Assembly (NCBI RefSeq): GCF_020099275.1
Contig: NZ_CP083646.1
Coordinates: forward strand, 1-64,000
Source: Corynebacterium falsenii
GTDB taxonomy: Bacteria; Actinomycetota; Actinomycetes; Mycobacteriales; Mycobacteriaceae
Direction: 5' to 3'
DNA length: 64,000 nucleotides
The translations under genes and the position numbers were made by a program. Positions 1-7,381 of the stretch are shown here, in pieces; the stretch's first letter is position 1; every line of letters starts with the position of its first letter. The notes beneath the pieces are model-generated. The model did not search any database and was not told the DNA's origin. It saw nothing but the letters and a program-made list of their open reading frames with translations.

Positions 1-275
1 ACCCTATGCGGGCACTCCGTGCCGTCACCGAGCAGCAACTCGCCGACGAAGTGCTACGCCGCATGGAAATGGGAGTTGAACGCGGTGGGGCGCTCGACAC
101 CCCCATCGACGAGCTCGCGACAAAGAGAAAATCGAACACCACCCCCGGTGTCCCTGACGGTGTCTACACTGACGGCACCGTCGAAGAGTGGGATGACACC
201 CTCCCGCACGCGGCGGACTCCAGCCCAGACGAAGACCAACTACGAGAGGAGGAAGGTGCCAGCGACATTCCATGA
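1..275 (+). CDS. C-terminal part of a prophage protein, possibly the lysogeny repressor (5' end outside window)
   Basis: The reading frame is open from the left edge and ends with TGA at 273-275, so only the last ~90 residues are present. They are hydrophilic and end in a very acidic tail rich in Asp and Glu. No DNA-binding helix is visible in this part. The overlap with a downstream ImmA/IrrE-type peptidase is the usual arrangement of a phage repressor followed by its anti-repressor peptidase, which is the only basis for suggesting a repressor. The stop codon lies 17 bases inside the next gene, so the two are translationally coupled. Identity is uncertain. Confidence 0.45.
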   Translation, partial: PMRALRAVTEQQLADEVLRRMEMGVERGGALDTPIDELATKRKSNTTPGVPDGVYTDGTVEEWDDTLPHAADSSPDEDQLREEEGASDIP

Positions 276-642
276 CCTAGAAACCATCGCCTACCACCAC
301 GGCGTCCGCGCCATCACCTGGCACCGCAGCGGCCCCAAAGGTGCGTGGATACCCCACCAGCACCGCATCAGCCTGCGATACGGCATGAGCGACGTGCAGA
401 CCCTATGCACCTTTGCCCATGAGGTCGGCCACGCAATCCACGCCCATCCCCCGTGCCAACCAGGCACCCCCTATGAGGTGAAAGCGGACGAATGGGCTGC
501 GAAAACCCTCATCACCACCCAAGATTACGAGAAGGCCGAAACGCTACACCTCGACCACACATGGCCCCTCGCCCAAGAACTAGGCGTCACCATCGACGTA
601 CTCACCACCTGGAAAAACCTACAATCCCGGAAGGCCTCATGA
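256..642 (+). CDS. ImmA/IrrE family metallo-endopeptidase (prophage)
   Basis: A 128-residue protein with the zinc-protease motif HEVGH at about residue 55, followed by a downstream acidic region (EVKADEWAA) that supplies the third ligand in this family. ImmA-type peptidases cleave or inactivate the phage repressor and so trigger excision. The GTG at 256 is chosen because a strong ribosome binding site (GAGGAGGAAG) lies directly upstream; the longer open frame beginning near position 19 only shadows the preceding gene. The gene overlaps the upstream frame by 20 bases, and its TGA overlaps the next ATG (ATGA), so this is one lysogeny operon. Confidence 0.85.
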   Translation: MPATFHDLETIAYHHGVRAITWHRSGPKGAWIPHQHRISLRYGMSDVQTLCTFAHEVGHAIHAHPPCQPGTPYEVKADEWAAKTLITTQDYEKAETLHLDHTWPLAQELGVTIDVLTTWKNLQSRKAS

Positions 643-1154
643 CCCAACCCCAACAGCCCCAGAACTACCCACAAAACAACGGCCAGCCCCAATACCAACA
701 GCAGCCATACCAGCAGCCACCGAAGAAGCCGTGGTACAAGCGGCTCGGCTGCATCATCCCGCTGGCAATCGTCGCCGTCATGATCCTGCTCGTCGGCGGC
801 TGCATGGCCCTATTCGGCAAAGCAGCCAACGACGTATCCAACGATATGGACAAAGAACACACCATCACCTACAGCGTCGAAGGCGACGCCCAGGACGCGC
901 TGGTGACCTACAACACCGGAGAGTCCAACACAGCGCAAGACAACGGCGTTGCGGCCGGATGGACCAAGGATGTCACGGTCAAGGGCTTCTTCGGTGGATA
1001 CATGTCTGCCACCAACGGCATCAACGATCAGGGCACCATCACCTGCAAGGTGACCGCTAACGGCAAGACCGTGAGCGAAAACACTGCCAGCGGGCCGGGT
1101 GCTTCGGCTTCCTGCAATGCCAGTGCCGATGACATCAAGAAGGCATTCGAGTAA
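639..1154 (+). CDS. MmpS-like single-pass membrane protein carried by the prophage
   Basis: A 171-residue protein with a Pro/Gln/Tyr-rich cytoplasmic N-terminus (residues 1-30), a short basic stretch (KKPWYKR), one membrane helix at about residues 36-56, and an extracytoplasmic domain with a Cys pair. The outer domain (TITYSVEG, GWTKDVTV, ITCKVTANGK) resembles the C-terminal domain of MmpS transport accessory proteins. The ATG overlaps the stop of the ImmA-type gene (ATGA). No MmpL partner is visible. Being in the lysogeny operon it would be expressed in the lysogen and may change the host envelope, which is inference. A strong hairpin follows the gene. Confidence 0.7.
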   Translation: MTQPQQPQNYPQNNGQPQYQQQPYQQPPKKPWYKRLGCIIPLAIVAVMILLVGGCMALFGKAANDVSNDMDKEHTITYSVEGDAQDALVTYNTGESNTAQDNGVAAGWTKDVTVKGFFGGYMSATNGINDQGTITCKVTANGKTVSENTASGPGASASCNASADDIKKAFE

Positions 1155-1176
1155 AAGACCTCGAACAAACGGATAA

Positions 1177-1212
1177 ACGCCCCGCTGGTCCTCGGGAAAG
1201 GCAGCGGGGCGT
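1177..1212 (+). terminator. Hairpin terminator after the prophage lysogeny operon
   Basis: A perfect 10-bp inverted repeat (ACGCCCCGCT with AGCGGGGCGT, 16-base loop) lies 22 bases after the MmpS-like stop and before the integrase. There is no clear T run, so efficiency is uncertain. Confidence 0.6.
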
Positions 1213-1248
1213 CAACGTCTCCGGACAGAAGACAAGGATTGATTCTAC

Positions 1249-2406
1249 ATGGCTATTTCTAAGCGCCAGACCCCCACCGGGAAAACACGGTGGGTAGCCC
1301 GCTACCGCGACCATGCCGGCAAGGAGCACGCCAAGACCTTCACCACCCAGAAGCAGGCGAAAGCCTTCCTCCAGGAGCAGCAGCGCGCACTACGCCGCGG
1401 TGAATGGGTGGACGAGAAGACGGCGCCCACGCTCGCCGAGTACTGGCCTGTGTGGGCTGCGACGGCCACGACGCCGGGTACGGTGAGCGCGCGCGAGCAA
1501 ACGAGGAAGAATTTGGGTTATCTTGAGGGTATGCAGATCACGAAGATCACTCCGAGTGTGCTCCGCGCGTGGGTGTCGCAGCTGCGTACTGGGAGGGACT
1601 GGGTTCCGGGCTGCACTGGGCTGGCCGAGAACACGGTGCGCACCCACTGGTCGCAGCTATCCGGCTGCTTTAACTCCGCTGTGGAGGACGGCATTATCAC
1701 CGCCTCCCCCATGGCGCGGGTGAAGCTGGGGAAGTCGCCCGGGCAGGGCGTGAAGCCAGCGAAGATCCCTGACCTCGAATCGGTGCAGCGCGCGATCAAG
1801 CTCCTGGACTCCACCGGGCGGGATACGCAGGCAACCATGATCATCCTGGCCGCGTCAACGGGCATGCGGGCTAGTGAGGTCTGCGGCCTGCGGTGGGAGA
1901 ACGTCGACCGGCGGAAGGCCGTGGTGCATGTCGTGGAGCAGGCGGCGTCAGCGCATACGCGCAGCCGCGGGGAGCTCGTTGGCGAGGAGCGGTGGGCTAA
2001 GCGGCTGAAAACTCCGACGTCGTACCGGGATGTTCCGCTACCCGCGTCGACTCTGGTGCGGTTGCGGGAGCATCGTTTGCGGCACCCTGCGGCGCCGGGT
2101 GAGCCAATGTTTGTGAGCTCCGTGGGGAAGATGTGGAACACGAAAACTTTGGGTATGGCGATGCAGAAGGTGGGGCTGCGGTTCCACGATCTGCGGCATC
2201 TGTATGCGTCGAATCTGATCCGTCAGGGGCTGGGTGTGAAGGCGGTCCAGGAGATGCTGGGGCATTCGAGTGCGTCGATCACGCTGGATGTGTACACGCA
2301 TCTGTGGGCTGATGAGACGGATCGGGCTCGTGTGGCTGCGGATGATCTGGTGCGGACTTTTTGCGGACTGGGTGACGTCTCGGGTGGGAGTTCTGGCGCT
2401 GTTTAG
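1249..2406 (+). CDS. int: Tyrosine-family site-specific integrase (prophage)
   Basis: A 385-residue phage integrase. The N-terminus (about residues 1-60) is the Arm-type DNA-binding domain, with the pattern K-x-R-W-V-A-R-Y-R-D; residues ~65-160 are the core-binding domain. The catalytic domain shows the first Arg in STGMRASEVCGLRW, the H-x-x-R box in FHDLRHLYAS, a second His in EMLGHSS and the nucleophilic Tyr in LDVYTHLW. All key residues are present, so it is probably active. It catalyses integration and excision between attP and attB. It sits at the prophage edge, and chromosomal eccC sequence begins within about 40 bases of its stop, so the attachment site should lie there. Confidence 0.95.
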   Translation: MAISKRQTPTGKTRWVARYRDHAGKEHAKTFTTQKQAKAFLQEQQRALRRGEWVDEKTAPTLAEYWPVWAATATTPGTVSAREQTRKNLGYLEGMQITKITPSVLRAWVSQLRTGRDWVPGCTGLAENTVRTHWSQLSGCFNSAVEDGIITASPMARVKLGKSPGQGVKPAKIPDLESVQRAIKLLDSTGRDTQATMIILAASTGMRASEVCGLRWENVDRRKAVVHVVEQAASAHTRSRGELVGEERWAKRLKTPTSYRDVPLPASTLVRLREHRLRHPAAPGEPMFVSSVGKMWNTKTLGMAMQKVGLRFHDLRHLYASNLIRQGLGVKAVQEMLGHSSASITLDVYTHLWADETDRARVAADDLVRTFCGLGDVSGGSSGAV

Positions 2407-2460
2407 CGTGGTGACGTGGTGTTTTATGGGGCACTGTGGTTTGTGTTGGAACATCATCGC
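2407..2460. other. Prophage-chromosome junction (attL/attR) inside eccC
   Basis: On the minus strand the EccC-like reading frame is family-like down to about position 2450 (ending ...GSMAMMF) and then turns into unrelated sequence that runs into the integrase gene. The integrase stop is at 2406. The recombination core should therefore lie between these points. Its exact bases cannot be fixed because the other end of the prophage is outside the window. Confidence 0.6.
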
Positions 2461-2634
2461 CATCGACCCGAGCATCATGAGCGGGAAGATGAAGCTGATG
2501 GGGTTCCTCCCCATCCCGGAGAGCACCATCGCGGCGATCATTCCACCCACGGCGACCAGCATGATTGCGGGCATAAGCAGGCGAATGAATGGCTGCTTGT
2601 CTTTCGGCAGCGTGGGTGGTGGTTGAGTCTGCAC
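2440..2634 (-). pseudogene. eccC: eccC, 5' fragment: type VII secretion FtsK/SpoIIIE-type ATPase cut by the prophage
   Basis: EccC is the ATPase of the type VII (ESX) secretion complex. Only its N-terminus is here: a Pro-rich start (QTQPPPTLPKDKQPF), then two membrane helices at about residues 19-38 and 44-60 ending in the family-like LMMLGSMAMMF. The frame then leaves the family and reads into prophage DNA; all ATPase domains are missing. The GTG at 2634 is chosen because AAGGGGG lies eight bases before it. A much longer open frame on this strand reaching to 2038 is an artefact of reading through the integrase gene antisense. The rest of eccC presumably lies beyond the other prophage end. 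Confidence 0.75.
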
Positions 2635-2763
2635 AGTTGTGTCCCCCTTGACATAACCCCAGTGAGGTCCCCTTTTTTTACCCCTTGTGGTGGATAGTGT
2701 GCCACGCCCGGCGGCTTCGCGCATGGGGATCGCGTGCTGCCGGGGTGTGGTCGTGGGGGTTGG

Positions 2764-2786
2764 TCTCTTTTTCTCCCGACGCCACC
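2764..2786 (+). repeat. Dispersed motif copy (T-rich tract + CGACGCCACC), intergenic eccC/eccD
   Basis: Reads TCTCTTTTTCTC then CCGACGCCACC. One of about 21 copies in the window; see findings. Confidence 0.55.
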
Positions 2787-2799
2787 CCACGCCATGCTT

Positions 2800-2805
2800 T
2801 ACACT
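2800..2805 (+). promoter_or_regulatory. Possible -10 element for eccD
   Basis: TACACT in the 251-base divergent region between eccC and eccD, about 80 bases before the eccD start. No convincing -35 is visible. A copy of the dispersed CGACGCCACC motif lies just upstream (2764-2786). Confidence 0.3.
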
Positions 2806-2885
2806 AGCGGCGTATGGGGACATCGCCGGTTGGGTACCGGGCGGTGGCCTTGGGAGGGAATTGTTACCGATGAAAGTGGGGGTTC

Positions 2886-4064
2886 ATGCTCGCGTTGAGC
2901 ATCTCCGTGCCGTCGAAGGGCACAACGATTAACGCTGCGATTGCCGATCACGTTCCCGTGGCGGAGTTGATTCCGCACCTGGTGGAGCCGCAGCCGGGCG
3001 AGCACTGGGTGCTGCACCGCGCGATTGGTCAGGTCCGCCCGGAACACACGCTGGCTCAAGCGGGTGTGCAACCGGGCGAGCTCCTCACCCTGGCGGTGGC
3101 TCAGGCGCCCGCCCCGCCGCAGGAGGCGGTGGAGGAGCTCACCGGCCCGGTGGGGCCCAACCCGGCCACGTGGGTGGCGGCGCTCATCGTCGCACTGTTC
3201 TCCGTGGCATCGGCCGCGGTCTTTGCCGCCCGGACCTCAGGGATCGGCTGGCGCCCGATCGACGTGCCGCAGGTGTTGCCGTGGCACTCCCCCACCCATC
3301 CGCTGATGTCCTCGGCGGTGCTGGGTATCACGGCGCTCGCGGCGTTGGCGTGTGCGGCGGCCTCGCTGCACATCCGGAACTTTCACCTGCTGGCGGCGGT
3401 GTTGGGCTTCGGCGCAGGTCTGCACATCAACGTACTCTGCGCCGCGGTGTGCGCCGCGCTGCTCGTGTGGCGCTCCGGTCCGGTGCGCATCTGGTGCGTT
3501 GTGGTGGCGGTGTTCGCGGCACTGAATGTGTGGCCGGGGTTCACGCTGGCGCTGGCTCTTGTTGCGCTGGCTTATTCCGGCCAGATGGCCATCGGTATTG
3601 CCGGAATTCGTCTGCCGAAGGTTCCCGCCACGGGCGTGTTCCACCCGCCGACGGCCACCCGCGCTGGCGCGGTGGTAGCGGTGCACTCGGCGATCGTCGT
3701 GGCACTGTGCTGCGTGATCCTCGCGTGCGTCGTTCAGATCGCACCGTGGGGTGCTCCGCTGGATGGGTGGACATGTGCGCTGCTCATCGTGCTCGCCGTG
3801 ATGGGGCTCAGCGCCCGATCGACCCGCCCGGTCCACGCCGTGGCGGTGGCCTCGACCAGCGCACTGATCCTGCTGTGGTTGGCGCTGCATGTGCCGTGGG
3901 GTGTGGCGGTCCTCGTGCTGGTGGGATTGCCTGCGGTGCGCATCTCCTCGCCCACGGTCGGTCGCGTCGTTGATTGGATCGAGGCGCTGGCCTTCTGCGC
4001 GGCGATTCCCTTGGCCTTGGAGCAGACTAGTGTTTTCGACGCCATCAGGGGGATCGGCTCGTGA
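2886..4064 (+). CDS. eccD: EccD-like type VII secretion membrane channel protein
   Basis: A 392-residue protein of the EccD type. Residues 1-80 look like the ubiquitin-like YukD domain (LSISVPSKGTTINAAIADH, then LAQAGVQPGELLTLAVA). After an acidic linker come about 10-11 membrane helices from residue ~97 to the end. EccD forms the membrane vestibule of the ESX translocon together with EccB, EccC and EccE. It is divergent from eccC, and its TGA overlaps the GTG of mycP (GTGA), so the two are co-translated. It is shorter than mycobacterial EccD (about 460-500 residues). The codons close to its end contain a copy of the dispersed motif (4031-4046). Confidence 0.85.
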   Translation: MLALSISVPSKGTTINAAIADHVPVAELIPHLVEPQPGEHWVLHRAIGQVRPEHTLAQAGVQPGELLTLAVAQAPAPPQEAVEELTGPVGPNPATWVAALIVALFSVASAAVFAARTSGIGWRPIDVPQVLPWHSPTHPLMSSAVLGITALAALACAAASLHIRNFHLLAAVLGFGAGLHINVLCAAVCAALLVWRSGPVRIWCVVVAVFAALNVWPGFTLALALVALAYSGQMAIGIAGIRLPKVPATGVFHPPTATRAGAVVAVHSAIVVALCCVILACVVQIAPWGAPLDGWTCALLIVLAVMGLSARSTRPVHAVAVASTSALILLWLALHVPWGVAVLVLVGLPAVRISSPTVGRVVDWIEALAFCAAIPLALEQTSVFDAIRGIGS

Positions 4065-5143
4065 TTATCCGACCGGATGGCACGCAGGATTCGTGCCAGC
4101 AGCCCACATTGGGCAGCGCGATTCCCCTGGATGTGGGCCCGGGTGATCCCGTGGCCGACCAGCACGCGCTAGAGCACATTCACGCCCTGACCACCGGGCG
4201 GGATGTGCCCGTGGCGGTGATTGATACGGGGGCATCCGTTCCCGGTGTGACAGGCGATGACAACCACTGCTACCTGCACGGCACCGCCGTGGCGAGCGTG
4301 GTGAAAGCACTGGCACCCGGTGCGGCCGTCACCAGCATCCGGCATGCTCCGCAGACCACGAGCGCCCAGGGCACCGTCGCGGACCTCATTGGCGCCATCA
4401 ACGCGGCGGCGGCTGGCGGGGCGCGGATTATCAACATCTCCATGGTCGCGTGCAGCGGCACGCCCGAGCTCTCCGCAGCACTCCAGCGGGCGATGGAGGG
4501 CGGGGCGCTCGTGGTGGCGTCGACGGGAAATACCGGCCAGTGTGAGCCGGGGACGGTGCCGTATCCGGCCGGTGTGGAAGGTGTGCTGGCGGTGGGCGCG
4601 GTGGAGGATCCGTTCGCGACGGACAGCGCCGATGCCGGGCGCATCCCGGCGCCATACAGTGCGCCGACCTCCGTGGTGGATGTGTTCGCGCCGGGTGGGC
4701 CGGTGTCTGCACAGCTCGCCGTGGGAGGCGCGGGTGGCAAGGTGCACACGATCGTGGGCGATCCGGCGCCGTTTGTTGGCACGAGTTTTGCCGCCCCCTT
4801 CGTCTCTGCCACGGCGGCGCTCGTGTGGGAGCGTGATCCTGGGGCGACGGCGGAACAGGTGCGCTCGATCCTCGTGGATTCCGCCGCCCTCGGCGGCGCG
4901 GTGGGAGACATGGCGGAGCCGCTGCGCGTCGTCGATCCGTTGGCTGCGGTCACCGCGGCGATGGATCAGGCGGGCGGGACCCGCGTGGGTCAGGTGAGCG
5001 AGCAACCGATCCCAAGCGCCGTGGTGGCGGGCCAACCGTGGCACCCAGAACCGGTGAATGTCACGGTGCCGGTGGTGTTGGCGGTGGTCGTTGTTGTGGT
5101 GGCCATCGCCGCCCTGATCGTCCGGGCGCGCTACCGCCGCTAG
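4061..5143 (+). CDS. mycP: Mycosin: subtilisin-like serine protease of the type VII secretion system
   Basis: A 360-residue S8 peptidase. The catalytic Asp is in VAVIDTGASVPG (~residue 50), the His in CYLHGTAVASVV (~69), the oxyanion Asn region in VVASTGNTGQC and the catalytic Ser in FVGTSFAAPFVSA (~245). A single C-terminal membrane helix (about residues 332-354) is followed by a basic tail, as in mycosins. The early Cys in CQQPTL matches the Cys near the mature N-terminus of mycosins, but only ten residues precede it and no signal peptide is seen; an in-frame stop at about 4030 prevents a longer start. It begins at GTG overlapping eccD. Its TAG lies in a CTAG shared with the eccB stop. Confidence 0.88.
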   Translation: MIIRPDGTQDSCQQPTLGSAIPLDVGPGDPVADQHALEHIHALTTGRDVPVAVIDTGASVPGVTGDDNHCYLHGTAVASVVKALAPGAAVTSIRHAPQTTSAQGTVADLIGAINAAAAGGARIINISMVACSGTPELSAALQRAMEGGALVVASTGNTGQCEPGTVPYPAGVEGVLAVGAVEDPFATDSADAGRIPAPYSAPTSVVDVFAPGGPVSAQLAVGGAGGKVHTIVGDPAPFVGTSFAAPFVSATAALVWERDPGATAEQVRSILVDSAALGGAVGDMAEPLRVVDPLAAVTAAMDQAGGTRVGQVSEQPIPSAVVAGQPWHPEPVNVTVPVVLAVVVVVVAIAALIVRARYRR

Positions 5144-6327
5144 GACCTGCCCGATGCGCTGTGGCGAGCGCGCTGCTCCGTGAGCAGACCCGCGTCCGGC
5201 AGCAGGGATAGCGTGTGGAACGTAGTGGGGTGATCCGAGTCAAACCCCAGGGCGCGCAGGTCCTCCTGCGACCCCACGTGGAACCGCTGGCCGGTGTCCG
5301 TGACCAGCACATATCCCCGCTCGGTGCGCAGCGCCGATGTGCCCCTCGGCCCCAGGTAGGCAGGTGGGTTGTCTGCTTCCAGTGTGGTATCGATGCTCTG
5401 GGCTGCGGGCCCGGTGGGTTCCATCAGTCCGGGCTGTCCGGTGCAGACGCGTGGTGGCGTCGCGAATGAACCCACCGATTCCGGAATGCCCGTGAGCAGC
5501 GACGCGCTGGGCTGGGCCATGACCTCGGCCAAGGTGGCGGTGGCGGCCGCGTGGGGTGTCATGGCTTCGGCGAAATCGCGGCGCAGGCCGGTGAGCTCGG
5601 CCACTCCCCCGGCGCCGGTGAGAAACGCGCGCTCGCCGGAGTGGATCACGCGGCCGGCAACGTCGAATGGGGCGGGCAAGCCCGTGAGGCCCGTGGGCAT
5701 GGCGATGTCCGCCGCACGCCGGAAGGCCCCCACCGCGCGGTCCGAGGCCTGCACCGGCGTGGCGCCCAGAGCGCGGGCGCCTTGCGGGTCGATGAGCGCG
5801 CGGGTGGTGCCGGTGATCAGCCACGTCCCAGACGGTGCCGTGAGCACCGCGTGTTCGTGATGAGCAGACGACTCCGTGGCAACCACCGTGCCCGGGTCGC
5901 ACGCCATCCACTCCCGCGGTTCGGCCGGGGCTAAGCCCGGGACGGTGGGAATGCCCATCGGCTCGCCGGTGGGAAACTCCGCGAGCTGCTGGGCGGTGCT
6001 GGTGTGAACCTCCACGGGCTTGCGCAGCACCAGCCGCGCAGAGGCCACGTTGGTGATCGGATGAAAGCGGTCATCGAGGCGCAGGTGGAGCGTGCCGGTT
6101 TCGTCGGCAACCAAGACGGCCGAATCGATGCTCGGCTGGGGCCTCAGCAGCCCCAGCATGACCGCACCGCCGGCGATGAGGCAGTTCAGCAACACCCCGA
6201 CGATCTGCGCACGGCGCTGGCTCCGCAGCGGGTCGTGGGCCATCCTCGGATCGCCGATGACCAGCGCGAGCTCGAGGCGACGCAGCAGAAAATTGAATCC
6301 AGAAACTTGCAAACCGGTGGTGCGCAC
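5140..6327 (-). CDS. eccB: EccB: type VII secretion core membrane protein
   Basis: A 395-residue protein. The N-terminus carries the EccB hallmark (RTTGLQVSGFNFLLRRLEL) at residues 2-20, a single membrane helix at about residues 42-64, and a large outer domain with the repeat-like segments of the EccB fold (ITNVASARLVL; ATPVQASDRAVGAF). Two Cys residues in the outer domain (ACDPGT, RVCTGQ) fit the conserved disulfide. GTG at 6327 is chosen because it places the hallmark at the very N-terminus; upstream codons reach 6558 but show no family similarity. It converges on mycP, and both stop codons use the same CTAG at 5140-5143. It is divergent from the next gene. Confidence 0.85.
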   Translation of the reverse strand: MRTTGLQVSGFNFLLRRLELALVIGDPRMAHDPLRSQRRAQIVGVLLNCLIAGGAVMLGLLRPQPSIDSAVLVADETGTLHLRLDDRFHPITNVASARLVLRKPVEVHTSTAQQLAEFPTGEPMGIPTVPGLAPAEPREWMACDPGTVVATESSAHHEHAVLTAPSGTWLITGTTRALIDPQGARALGATPVQASDRAVGAFRRAADIAMPTGLTGLPAPFDVAGRVIHSGERAFLTGAGGVAELTGLRRDFAEAMTPHAAATATLAEVMAQPSASLLTGIPESVGSFATPPRVCTGQPGLMEPTGPAAQSIDTTLEADNPPAYLGPRGTSALRTERGYVLVTDTGQRFHVGSQEDLRALGFDSDHPTTFHTLSLLPDAGLLTEQRARHSASGRS

Positions 6328-6421
6328 CAGTGATCCCCTCCCCCAAGGTGTGTGTACCCCAGCAGGATAGCGCAGATCGTGTTTCAATGAGGGGCAACTG
6401 ACATGTCTATCCGGGGGGATC

Positions 6422-7381
6422 ATGAACGCAACTACTCTGCGGGCACTGGGGCCTGTCGCTGGCGACGGGTGGGTCGGCTGGGTCGCCGTGGGCACGGTGG
6501 TGGTCGTGCTGGTGGGGGCGGCGGCGCTGCTCATCGTGCTGTCGCGGCGGGATGCCACGCCCGAGCGCGCCTATTTCCGCCTGTACCCCACCCAGGACTC
6601 CCTGTGGGGCGAGCCGGTGAGTCGGCGGATCGACTCCGCCCGGCTTGTCGAGGGGCTAGGGCTTCGGCTTGAGCTGGGGCTTGGACTCGGTTCTGGTTCA
6701 GGCGCGGGTTCGGCAGATCAGGCAGCGTGCCTGGTCGCGGATGTGCCGTGGGGTTTTCCGCGGCGCTCGTCCGGGGCGCATGCTTCCTCCGGCCCCAGCA
6801 CCGTGATCTCCATTCCTGCCGACGCCACCCCGCGCCTCCCCTTCGCCGCCGCCGGCTGTGGGGTCCGCGCCACGGCGATACCGCAGCCGCAAGCGTGGGT
6901 GAGCTTGGGACAATTCCGCCCTCTTCCGCCCGTTGTGGAGGTCCGGCCGAATCCGGGGTGGATGCTGGGGATCTCGCCGGCGGGACATGCGGTGCGCCTG
7001 CACGCCATTCCGGGATCCACGGTGGTGGTTCTTGCCGCGGCTTCGGCGGTTCCGATGGTGCTCAGCGGGATGTGTTGGCCGCAGGATGCGGTCTCGCTCG
7101 TCATGCCCGGTGCTCAGGAGGACAGCGCCTCCTGGCTATCCCGGTGCCGATCCGCCTGGGAGGATGCGTGGGATCCGATGACCACGCGGGTGGTGGTGAT
7201 CCCGGCGTCTCAGCACACAGATGGGCTCGCGGACCTGGGCGCGAAGACAGGCATTGAGGCGGATATTGTGGCAGACGTTGTCGTGTCCATCGATATCACC
7301 AGCGGGCAGGGCACGTTGACCCACCGTAATCACCGCGAGTTCTTCACGCTGGCGCACCAGCCTAGACTCGCCACCCGCTAG
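6422..7381 (+). CDS. Type VII secretion-linked membrane protein in the EccE position (unassigned)
   Basis: A 319-residue protein with one strong N-terminal membrane helix (about residues 19-42), a low-complexity segment of Gly, Leu, Glu and Ser at ~80-100 (GLGLRLELGLGLGSGSG), and a soluble C-terminal half with Val/Ile-rich strands (TRVVVIPAS, ADVVVSIDI). I do not recognise a known domain with confidence. Its position after eccB suggests EccE, the remaining core component of ESX translocons, but mycobacterial EccE has two N-terminal helices and only one is clear here. The TAG at 7379-7381 is part of a CTAG that also supplies the stop of the convergent membrane-protein gene. Confidence 0.6.
   Translation: MNATTLRALGPVAGDGWVGWVAVGTVVVVLVGAAALLIVLSRRDATPERAYFRLYPTQDSLWGEPVSRRIDSARLVEGLGLRLELGLGLGSGSGAGSADQAACLVADVPWGFPRRSSGAHASSGPSTVISIPADATPRLPFAAAGCGVRATAIPQPQAWVSLGQFRPLPPVVEVRPNPGWMLGISPAGHAVRLHAIPGSTVVVLAAASAVPMVLSGMCWPQDAVSLVMPGAQEDSASWLSRCRSAWEDAWDPMTTRVVVIPASQHTDGLADLGAKTGIEADIVADVVVSIDITSGQGTLTHRNHREFFTLAHQPRLATR
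6812..6830 (+). repeat. Dispersed motif copy inside the EccE-position gene
   Basis: Reads ATTCCTGCCGACGCCACCC. A weaker pyrimidine tract than other copies; see findings. Confidence 0.4.

Noticed and set aside
2038-2823. Long minus-strand frame taken as one 261-residue gene
   Set aside because: Only 2440-2634 resembles EccC. The part below ~2440 is antisense to the integrase catalytic domain, and the part above 2634 lacks family similarity and a ribosome binding site.
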